Of a DNA stretch of 64,000 bases, positions 45,527 through 52,789 are shown piece by piece. Where the stretch lies: positions 1 through 64,000 of the forward strand of contig NZ_JZRB01000022.1 in assembly GCF_000964085.1 (NCBI RefSeq), read 5' to 3'. The DNA is from Luteibacter yeojuensis (GTDB lineage: Bacteria > Pseudomonadota > Gammaproteobacteria > Xanthomonadales > Rhodanobacteraceae). Each line of letters opens with the position of its first letter. Position 1 is the first letter of the stretch. Position numbers and translations under genes: made by a program. The notes under the pieces were generated by a model. That model saw only the letters and a list, made by a program, of their open reading frames with translations, was not told the origin of the DNA and did no database searches.

Positions 45527-46152
45527 AGCTCGATGCCCTTCTGCGCCTTGATGCCCGCCTGGAACGCGTGCTTCACCACGCGCATCTCGGTGACCGTATC
45601 GGCGATGGCCACCAGGTCGTCGGGCGCGCCGCGGCCGGTGATGGCCACATGCTGGCGTTCCGGCCGCGCCAGCAGCACGGCGATGACGCGGTCGAGCGGG
45701 ATGTACCCTTTCACCAGCGCGATGTTGAGTTCATCGAGCAACACGTAGTCGTACGCGGGGTCGCCCAGCATGCGCTCGGCCACGCCCCACGCCGCCATGG
45801 CGGCGGCGATATCGCGTTCGCGGTCCTGGGTTTCCCAGGTAAAGCCCTCGCCCATCACGTGGTAATCCAGCCCATCGCCTTCGAACCTGCGGAAGAAGGC
45901 CTCCTCCCCGGTGGAGAAGCTGCCCTTGATGAACTGTACGACACCACAGCGGAAGCCGTGGCCGAGTGAACGCGCCAGCATGCCGAAGCCCGACGAGCTC
46001 TTGCCCTTGCCATTGCCGGTGTTCACCACCAGCACGCCGCGATCGATGGTGGCCCGCGCGATGCGCCGGTCCACCAGTTCCTTCTTGCGTTGTGCCCTGT
46101 CCTTGTAGCGCGACGCGTCATCCATGTCGCGCCAGGCGGGCGTGTCGCTCAT
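45523..46152 (-). CDS. cobO: Corrinoid adenosyltransferase
   Basis: A 209-residue BtuR/CobA-type enzyme that adds the 5'-deoxyadenosyl ligand to cob(I)alamin precursors. VVNTGNGKGKSSSGFGMLARSLGHG contains the P-loop, and VVQFIKGSFSTGEE, FTWETQDRERD and YDYVLLDELNIALVKGYI are typical. The start at 46152 overlaps the BtuM-like gene by 4 bases. Confidence 0.96.
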   Translation of the reverse strand: MSDTPAWRDMDDASRYKDRAQRKKELVDRRIARATIDRGVLVVNTGNGKGKSSSGFGMLARSLGHGFRCGVVQFIKGSFSTGEEAFFRRFEGDGLDYHVMGEGFTWETQDRERDIAAAMAAWGVAERMLGDPAYDYVLLDELNIALVKGYIPLDRVIAVLLARPERQHVAITGRGAPDDLVAIADTVTEMRVVKHAFQAGIKAQKGIEL

Positions 46153-46730
46153 GCGTGCGCGGCCGGCCGGCCACCCTGGCGCGGGAGGAAGTGCGCGATG
46201 ACGGCATGCACCACCTGCGCCACCAGCACGTACATGGCCGCGGCACGCACGAACAGTGGCGCCCACTGCATGAAGCGCGCGAGGTACTCACCCATGTTCG
46301 GGTTCGTGTAGCGGCCACCGAACCAGTAGAACGCACCGTTGGATACGGCGTAGCTGAGCGTGGCGCACACGAGCAGGCCAAGGAATACCAGCCCGTGCGA
46401 ACGCAGCGACCCGTCGAAGCGCGGCGCCAGCAGGCGGCCGCCGTACCACAGCACGGCGTACGCCAGCGGCATGAACGAGTACGCCACCGTGATGCAGAAG
46501 TCGCTCACGCCCGCATAGCTCACCGAGTACCAGTCGATGAGCACCGACAGCACCACGAAGGCGACGAAGGCCAGGTGCCTGCGCAGGTAGATGCCCCCGA
46601 GGAAAAACAGGGCCATGGACATGTCGGGCAGGTGCAGCATGTCGCCGAAGTGGTGGAAGCGCGTGGCGATCATGCAGATCGCGAAGAACGCGGCCACGGC
46701 GGCGAACGCGGGGCGGGAGAGCGGCTTCAT
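46149..46730 (-). CDS. btuM: BtuM-like cobalamin transporter (ECF S-component type)
   Basis: A 193-residue membrane protein with about six helices. Its size, its place between btuB and cobO and the motif GVSDFCITVAYSFMPLAY with Cys79 match the BtuM family. In Thiobacillus denitrificans BtuM, a cysteine (Cys80) coordinates cobalt of bound cobalamin. Other family-like blocks are RFHHFGDMLHLPDMSMALFF and GGIYLRRHLAF. BtuM would carry cobalamin or cobinamide across the inner membrane without a dedicated ECF module. I rely on recall of the family rather than an alignment. Confidence 0.72.
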   Translation of the reverse strand: MKPLSRPAFAAVAAFFAICMIATRFHHFGDMLHLPDMSMALFFLGGIYLRRHLAFVAFVVLSVLIDWYSVSYAGVSDFCITVAYSFMPLAYAVLWYGGRLLAPRFDGSLRSHGLVFLGLLVCATLSYAVSNGAFYWFGGRYTNPNMGEYLARFMQWAPLFVRAAAMYVLVAQVVHAVIAHFLPRQGGRPAAHA

Positions 46731-46753
46731 CGGGGTGTCCTCCGGGTATCAGG

Positions 46754-48634
46754 TCAGGAACGCGGCTGGTAGCGCAGCGTGAGCATCCAGTTGCGGCCAG
46801 GCTGGTTGAAGTAGCGGGCGGTCTCGTAGTGGCGGTCGAAGATGTTCTTCGCGGAAAGCTCCACGTTCCACGACGGGTCGAACGCATACGCCATGCGCAC
46901 GTCGGTCAGCGCGTAGCCGCCGAGGCGATGCAGGTTGGCGGTGTCGTCGTAGCGGTAGCCCGAGGCGAACACGCTGGCGCCGACGCTGAAGGCGCCGAAC
47001 GAGCGGTCGAGGTCAACGTTGGCGGTGCGGCGCGAACGGCGCGGCAGCAGGTTGCCGTGCGCGCTGTCGTCGCTATCGTCTTCCGGCGACAGCCACGTGG
47101 CGTTGCCGCCCAGGCGCCAGTCACCTAGCGTGGTATCGGCGGCCAGTTCCACGCCACGGATGCGCGAACGGTCGATGTTGTTGGCGCCGCCGAACGGGAA
47201 CAGCGGGCCGGTGAGGCTGCTATCGAAGACGATGAGGTGGTCGATGCGGTTCTGGAACGCGTTCAGGCTCCAGTGGCCCCAGCCCGGCGTGCCGCGCAAG
47301 CCGAGCTCCCAGTTACGCGAGGTTTCCGGCTGCAGGTCGGGGTTGCCGTAATCCGGGTAGTAGAGGTCGTTGAACGTCGGTGCCTTGAACGCGGTGCCGT
47401 AGCTGCCCGTGACGCGCAGCTGTTCGCTCAGCGCGTAACCGTACTGCAGGCTGCCGGTGGTCTTGCCGCCGAACTGGCTGTTCTCGTCGCGGCGCAGGCT
47501 GCCCTGGATCGAGCTGTCGCCAAACTCCTGCTGCCACTGCGCGAACAGGGCGTGGTTGCGGCGCGCGTCGACGAAGTAATCGGTGCTGCCCACCACGCGG
47601 TCGCGCTGCCAGTCGAAGCCGACCGTGGCCAGGCCGTAGGCACCGCCGATCTTGCCGAAGTCGCCTTGCAGCGACGCGAGGTCGCGGTGCGTGTTGAAGG
47701 TATCGGCGTAAACGCCGTTTTCGTAGTCGGTGGACAGATCGAGGCTGCGGCCCACGTTCAAGGTCACCAGCGCATCCTGCGCCGGGCGGTAGCGCAGGCG
47801 GCCGCCCACGGTCTGCGTCGCGGATTCCGCGGAGTTGCTACTGGTGCCGTCGTAGTAGTTATGCCCTTCGCTGCGCGTGGCGCTGGCATCGGCATCCCAC
47901 TGTTCGTCGAAGCGCCAGCCGCCCTTCAGCGACAGCGCGTTGTTGCGGTAGCCGTCATCGTCCGGCTCGTAGGTGTAGCAACCGCCGCCGCCCGGGCTGG
48001 GCTTGCCGCGGCAGGCATTGATGCCATGCGTCTGGTCGTGGGTGGCTTCCACCGCGTACCAGCCGTTCGCGCCACGCCCGGCGAAGCCCGCCGAACCGCG
48101 CAGGGTCGACCAGCTGCCCACGCCCACGGAGAAGCTGGGCACGAAGGCGCCCTGCGGGTGGCGGGTGAAGATCTGGATGACGCCGCCCAGCGCATCGGAG
48201 CCATACAGGCTGGAATACGGGCCGCGCACGATCTCGATGCGCTCGATCTGGTCGACAGGGATATCCTGGAACGCCGCGGTGCCCGAGGTGGCGGAGCCGA
48301 TCTTCACGCCATCGACCAGCACCAGCACGTGGTCGGATTCGGTGCCGCGCATGAACACGGAGGTAGCCTTGCCCGGGCCGCCGTTGTTGGCGATGGAGAC
48401 ACCGGGCGTGGCGCGCAGCAGGTCGCTGAGCGAGCGCGGCTGCAGGCGCTCGATGTCGGCGCGGTCGATGACGGTGGACGCCGAGAGCACCTGGTTGAGC
48501 GTCTGCTCGGTGCGGCTGGCGGTGACGACGACCTTGTCGAGGTCGGTGGAATCGGCGGCGTCCGCATGGGCGGCGACGGGGACGAGCGCGGCCGCCGCAA
48601 GGGCGAGCGCGAGGCGGGACGGATGGAACGACAC
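46754..48634 (-). CDS. btuB: TonB-dependent cobalamin receptor BtuB
   Basis: A 626-residue outer-membrane receptor. It has a signal peptide (to about residue 26), TonB box DKVVVTASRTEQ, plug (LSDLLRATPGVSIANNGG, SVFMRGTESDHVLVLVDGVKIGSAT, IEIVRGPYSSLYGSDALGGVI) and barrel ending LTLRYQPRS. The DGVKIGSAT...FQDIPV block is characteristic of BtuB. The gene is the first of the operon and lies behind a cobalamin riboswitch, which confirms the ligand. Confidence 0.95.
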   Translation of the reverse strand: MSFHPSRLALALAAAALVPVAAHADAADSTDLDKVVVTASRTEQTLNQVLSASTVIDRADIERLQPRSLSDLLRATPGVSIANNGGPGKATSVFMRGTESDHVLVLVDGVKIGSATSGTAAFQDIPVDQIERIEIVRGPYSSLYGSDALGGVIQIFTRHPQGAFVPSFSVGVGSWSTLRGSAGFAGRGANGWYAVEATHDQTHGINACRGKPSPGGGGCYTYEPDDDGYRNNALSLKGGWRFDEQWDADASATRSEGHNYYDGTSSNSAESATQTVGGRLRYRPAQDALVTLNVGRSLDLSTDYENGVYADTFNTHRDLASLQGDFGKIGGAYGLATVGFDWQRDRVVGSTDYFVDARRNHALFAQWQQEFGDSSIQGSLRRDENSQFGGKTTGSLQYGYALSEQLRVTGSYGTAFKAPTFNDLYYPDYGNPDLQPETSRNWELGLRGTPGWGHWSLNAFQNRIDHLIVFDSSLTGPLFPFGGANNIDRSRIRGVELAADTTLGDWRLGGNATWLSPEDDSDDSAHGNLLPRRSRRTANVDLDRSFGAFSVGASVFASGYRYDDTANLHRLGGYALTDVRMAYAFDPSWNVELSAKNIFDRHYETARYFNQPGRNWMLTLRYQPRS

Positions 48635-48767
48635 GTTGTAACTCCCTGCTGGCCGCGCCTACCCGCGCGGCATGGGCTGCGAGGGACGTGCGGGGAACAG
48701 GGAGCGAAGCGACGGCGAACGGAGTCGGGCCACCCGCGACCTTAGGCCCTCCGCCTGTCCGGTGATA

Positions 48768-48955
48768 CCCGTGGGCCGGTCTCCGGGCTCGCGAGCGCAG
48801 GGGTTACCTGCAAGGGCTGGCGCCTTCCCATGCCGCACGCGGCACAGTGGCATTGGCCAGCCCCGTCAACTCGCCTACCGTTGCGGGGGCAGCTCCGGAA
48901 TGGCGCGGGCGAAAGGCCTGCGCGGCACCGGATTCCCGTTTCAATCCGCGGCGCT
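48768..48955 (-). promoter_or_regulatory. Cobalamin riboswitch upstream of btuB
   Basis: Read on the minus strand, the conserved blocks occur in order: AACGGGAATCCGGTGCC (near 48943-48925), GAGCTGCCCCCGCAACGG (near 48894-48878) and the B12 box GAGCCCGGAGACCGGCC (near 48790-48774). These are the core of the AdoCbl riboswitch. The 130 bases between the aptamer and btuB (48635-48767) would hold the expression platform; I did not resolve a definite terminator or anti-SD pairing. The 5' end runs into the stop codon of the upstream acyltransferase gene. It should repress the whole cob operon when cobalamin is plentiful. Confidence 0.93.
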
Positions 48956-50083
48956 GGCGCCGTGGATCACCCTGGGTCCGCGTAGTGTAGCCGAACGGCG
49001 CTCGCGCCAGCGCAGGCAGGGGCGCTCCACCCCGTAGTGCAGGGCCGCACCCACCGCCAGCACCACCACGGCGAAGGCGAGGAACCGCCAACCCGGATAG
49101 CCGTCCAGCCGCCCGCCCAGCACGGCCACCGTGAGCATGAAAGCGCCCTTGTGGCTGAGATACAGGCTGTACGAGGCGCGGGCCAGCCAGCCCGCCCCCG
49201 GCATGCGCCACCGCGCCAGCCACGTGCCACCTGCGCCCACGCCGACGAACCCGGCCATGGCAAGCGCCACCAGCGGGTAGCCCACGGCGTTCTGCCAGAA
49301 GCCGAGGCGGCCGCCGTCGTCGAAGAACACGACGCACCCGCCGAGCAGCAACGCCGACGCGGGCAGCACGAGGCCTCCACGCCGCTGCGCCCCCGCCAGC
49401 CAGGCCGGGCGGAACACCGCGCAGGCCGCCACGGCCACGCCCGCGAGCAGGCCATCCAGCCGCGAGTACGTGGGGTAGTAGAGATAGCGCAGGTACGGCG
49501 GGCCGGCGGGGGCGTCGGTACCCACCAAAGGGCCCAGCTGCGCCTGCCACAGCCACGCACGCAGGGCGATGCCGCCCGCCACCATGGCCGCGCAGAGCAC
49601 GATGAATCGCGCCGCCGTCAGCCGCCCCGCCAGCAGCATCGCCAGCAGCGGGAACACGAGGTAGAAGTGCTCCTCCACGCAAAGCGACCAGGCATGCGAG
49701 AAGGCGTACCGCTGCGGCGCGTCGAACAGCAGGTTGAACGTGAAGGTCACGAACTGCCATGCGGGCTGCATGAGTGGGGTTTCACGCCACAAGGGCCACG
49801 CCAGGTACAACCCCAGCACCACCGCGTACGCGGGCAGGATGCGGAAGGCGCGCCGTGCGTAGAACGCCTTCACATCCAGCCGCCCCGTGTCGCGCAGGGC
49901 CGTGAACACCTGCGAGCCGATGAGGAAGCCGCTAAGGACGAAGAACAGGTCGACGCCCATCCAGCCGGCCCGCTCCAGCACGCCAAAGTTTTCTCCCAGC
50001 CCGCCGACAAGGTAACTGTGGAACAGCATCACCCACAGGACGGCGATGGCGCGCAGGGTGTCCAGTCCGGGCAGTCGGCTCAT
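48941..50083 (-). CDS. Membrane acyltransferase, acyltransferase-3 (OafA/YrhL-like) family
   Basis: A 380-residue protein with about ten helices. It starts SRLPGLDTLRAIAVLWVMLFHS with the family His, continues GWMGVDLFFVLSGFLIGSQ, and has AFSHAWSLCVEEHFYLVFPLL, the conserved SLxVEExFY-type motif. Such enzymes O-acylate exported polysaccharides, lipids or antibiotics. The acceptor is unknown and no glycan gene is adjacent. Its TGA lies in the 5' part of the cobalamin riboswitch, so its transcript may run into the cob operon. Confidence 0.9.
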   Translation of the reverse strand: MSRLPGLDTLRAIAVLWVMLFHSYLVGGLGENFGVLERAGWMGVDLFFVLSGFLIGSQVFTALRDTGRLDVKAFYARRAFRILPAYAVVLGLYLAWPLWRETPLMQPAWQFVTFTFNLLFDAPQRYAFSHAWSLCVEEHFYLVFPLLAMLLAGRLTAARFIVLCAAMVAGGIALRAWLWQAQLGPLVGTDAPAGPPYLRYLYYPTYSRLDGLLAGVAVAACAVFRPAWLAGAQRRGGLVLPASALLLGGCVVFFDDGGRLGFWQNAVGYPLVALAMAGFVGVGAGGTWLARWRMPGAGWLARASYSLYLSHKGAFMLTVAVLGGRLDGYPGWRFLAFAVVVLAVGAALHYGVERPCLRWRERRSATLRGPRVIHGASAAD

Positions 50084-50226
50084 CAGGGGGTCCTTGGGTG
50101 GTTAGGGAAGGATGGGGGGCGCACGCGGCGGCTTACGGGCCAGTTCGTGGCGTTTTGGGGGCGGGGCAACGGCCCGGCGGTTCGCCACGCCGGGCCGTGG
50201 GGCCACGCCAGGGATTGGGGGGTTGC

Positions 50227-51978
50227 GTGTCGTTTCGTCGTTTTCGCCGGCACTTGCCGGCTTTCGCCCTTGCCACGCTGGCGGCCCTGGCCGCGGGCGG
50301 CGTGCGCGCGCAGCTGCGCGAAGGGGAAAACGCCGGGGCCACGCTGGTGCAGGTCGACGCGACGAAGACGTCCGACCACCCCACGTTCGTCGCCACGCTC
50401 GACCGCCTTGGCCGCGCCCGCGACCAGCTGCCGACCGATGCCCGCGCGCACCTCGACTACCTCGTGGCGTGGCAGGTGGTCTACGCCGGCGACTACGTGA
50501 AGGGCCTGCCCTTGCTGGAAGCGATCGCCGACCACTCGCCCAGCCGCACATTGCGCATGCGCGCCAGCGCCACCCTGGTCAACATCCTGGGCATGGGCCA
50601 CCGCTACGAGGAAGCGTTCGTCCGCCTCAACGGCATGGTGGCCTCGCTGCCGGCCGTGAGCGACCCGGTGGCCCGCATGCAGGCACTGATCGAAGCCTCG
50701 CAGCTGCTGACCTCTGCCGGCCAGTACGACCTGGCCATGGACTACGCCAACCGCGCGATCGCCGAGTCGACGACGCCCGCCAACGCGTGCAAGACCAACA
50801 TGGTGAAGCTGCACGCCATGTACCAGGCCGGCAAGGTCGACGGCGACGACGCCAGCTTCGCCCAATGGGTGGGCGAGTGCCAGGCAAGTGGCGAAGTGCT
50901 CTACGCCAATGCACTGCGTGCCGACGTGGCCGACAGCGCGATCAAGCACGGCCATCCGACAGATGCCATCGCGTTGCTGCAGCGCTATTACGACTCCGTG
51001 CTGCACGACGACTACCCCACGCAGACCGCGCAGGTGCAGGCAACGATGGCGCGCGCCGCGCTGGCCACCGGCGACCTCGACGCGGCGCAGCGCTATGCGC
51101 TGCTGGCCGTGAAGACCGCCGTGCCGGGCGAATACTCCGAGCCGCTGGTATCGGCCACGCGCACGGCGTACCTCATCGCCAAGAAGCGCGGCGACTGGAA
51201 AAGCGCCACGGCGTGGCTCGAGCGCAACACCGAGGCTGACAAGGGTTACCTCGACGACGTGACGGCCCGCTCCATCGCGTACCAGATCGTGAAGCAGCAG
51301 GTGACGGCGAGCCGGCTGGAAGCGGACGCGCTGGACAAGCAGAACCAGATCCTGCACCTGCAGCGCGAGGCCGACCAGCGCGAGGCCGCGTCGACGCGCC
51401 TCTATTTCCTGATGCTGGCCGCGATCACGGCGGCCATCGTCCTGTGGCTCTTGCGTACCCGTCGCTCGCAGCGTCGCTTCATGCACATGGCCCGCACCGA
51501 TGGCCTCACGGGCACCAGCAACCGCCAGGCCTTCGTGGACGAATGCGCCGCGGCCCTTGCTGGCGCAAGCCGCTCGGGCGAGAAGGTCTCGCTGGTGCTG
51601 TTCGATCTCGACCATTTCAAGCAGATCAACGATACCCATGGGCATGCGGAAGGTGACTGGGTGTTGTTGCGGGTGGTTGCGGAGTGCCGTGACCACCTGC
51701 GCGACCACGATGTGTTCGGCCGCCTCGGTGGCGAAGAGTTCGCGGTGATGTTGCGCGATACCACGCCCGCGCAGGCCAGGGAGATCGCCGAGCGCATGCG
51801 CACGGCCATCAGCGCGCCCTCGGAGGAACACCGTACGATCCTGCGCGCCACCGCCAGCTTCGGCGTGGCCTCGAGCGTCATGTTCGGCTACGAACTCGAC
51901 CGCCTGCTGATGAAAGCCGACGAGGCGATGTACCAGGCGAAGAATGCCGGCCGCGACCGTGTCGTCATAGCGACCTGA
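50227..51978 (+). CDS. Membrane-bound diguanylate cyclase with periplasmic helical sensor
   Basis: A 583-residue protein. The GTG at 50227 opens a signal-like segment (SFRRFRRHLPAFALATLAAL). Residues about 30-385 are a helical, TPR-like periplasmic region. A coiled coil (about 360-395: LEADALDKQNQILHLQREAD) leads into one transmembrane helix (LYFLMLAAITAAIVLWLL), and the GGDEF domain follows. The active site is GGEEF at 501-505, preceded at the canonical distance by the inhibitory RxxD site (RDHD). It should make cyclic di-GMP in response to an unknown periplasmic signal. Confidence 0.92.
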   Translation: MSFRRFRRHLPAFALATLAALAAGGVRAQLREGENAGATLVQVDATKTSDHPTFVATLDRLGRARDQLPTDARAHLDYLVAWQVVYAGDYVKGLPLLEAIADHSPSRTLRMRASATLVNILGMGHRYEEAFVRLNGMVASLPAVSDPVARMQALIEASQLLTSAGQYDLAMDYANRAIAESTTPANACKTNMVKLHAMYQAGKVDGDDASFAQWVGECQASGEVLYANALRADVADSAIKHGHPTDAIALLQRYYDSVLHDDYPTQTAQVQATMARAALATGDLDAAQRYALLAVKTAVPGEYSEPLVSATRTAYLIAKKRGDWKSATAWLERNTEADKGYLDDVTARSIAYQIVKQQVTASRLEADALDKQNQILHLQREADQREAASTRLYFLMLAAITAAIVLWLLRTRRSQRRFMHMARTDGLTGTSNRQAFVDECAAALAGASRSGEKVSLVLFDLDHFKQINDTHGHAEGDWVLLRVVAECRDHLRDHDVFGRLGGEEFAVMLRDTTPAQAREIAERMRTAISAPSEEHRTILRATASFGVASSVMFGYELDRLLMKADEAMYQAKNAGRDRVVIAT

Positions 51979-51995
51979 TCGGCATGCAACGACAT

Positions 51996-52017
51996 CGCCG
52001 CCAGATACCTGGCGGCG
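51996..52017. terminator. Hairpin after the diguanylate cyclase gene
   Basis: A perfect 9-bp stem CGCCGCCAG / CTGGCGGCG with an ATAC loop lies 18 bases beyond the stop. There is no T-tract, so a terminator role is only possible. Confidence 0.45.
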
Positions 52018-52100
52018 AGCCGTTGGATCGGAGCGCCGGGGCGTTTCACAACGGGCCGGCGCACCGCCTTGGCCCCGGCCGCGCCGGGGTGGCGCGGCGG

Positions 52101-52583
52101 TTAGTTGATGCAGCCCGGCAGGCCGTCGTAGATGGAGACGGAGGCCATGGGCAGCTTGGCGTGGAGGGGATCGTCACCCTTGGTGAGTTCGTAGAACGCC
52201 TCGGCCGGGGTGTCCTTCGCGAGCAGCAGCTTGCATTTGAAGGTCTTGGCCGTGACCTGCACGGCACCGGACTTGGGGTTCACGGTGGCGTGGCTGCCCG
52301 CGAAGGCCCACAGGCACTGCTTGAAGGTGCCCTTGGTGGCGTCGATGGAGCAGCGCAGCTGCAGCGGGCGCAGATTGGCGAAGTCGCCTTCGCAGAAGGT
52401 ATCGCCGCAGACCTTGTCGAAGGCCGCATTGAGGCGGGCCTCGGCTTCGAAGAAGCGATCCATGCCGGCCTCGGAAACCGGCCAGTCGGTGGCGTCGACG
52501 TACTTGTTGGCGGGCGGCGTATCGGCCGCGAACGCGGAGGCCGAAGCGGTGAGGAACAGTGCAGCGAGGGTGTTGCGAAGCAT
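52101..52583 (-). CDS. Secreted cysteine-containing protein of unknown function
   Basis: A 160-residue protein with a signal peptide (MLRNTLAALFLTASASAFA-AD); GGAG lies 10 bases upstream of the ATG at 52583. The mature part has six cysteines in AFDKVCGDTFCEGDF, LQLRCSID, FKQCLWAF, FKCKLLLA and GLPGCIN, suggesting disulfides in the periplasm or outside. No recognised domain. It is monocistronic between the diguanylate cyclase and mgtA. Confidence 0.82.
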   Translation of the reverse strand: MLRNTLAALFLTASASAFAADTPPANKYVDATDWPVSEAGMDRFFEAEARLNAAFDKVCGDTFCEGDFANLRPLQLRCSIDATKGTFKQCLWAFAGSHATVNPKSGAVQVTAKTFKCKLLLAKDTPAEAFYELTKGDDPLHAKLPMASVSIYDGLPGCIN

Positions 52584-52685
52584 CGTTGTGGCTCCTTGGT
52601 TGAGGAGGTTCCATTTCAACGATTTCGTGGCGCCGCGTATGTCGCTTTGCGCCTACATGGTGTGTAGGCGCAGCGCAGGGATTTT

Positions 52686-52782
52686 TGTAGGAGCCCACCC
52701 CGTGTGCGACGCCTTTCGCGGAAGAGGCGCAGGGCCTGTTGCGGTATCGCGAAAGGCGTCGCGCACGGAGTGCGCTCCTACA
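52686..52782. repeat. Palindromic repeat after mgtA (GTAGGAGC type)
   Basis: Outer arms TGTAGGAGCCCACC / GTGCGCTCCTACA with an inner GACGCCTTTCGCG / CGCGAAAGGCGTC core. It starts 8 bases beyond the mgtA stop. Confidence 0.88.
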
Positions 52783-52789
52783 AAGAGCT

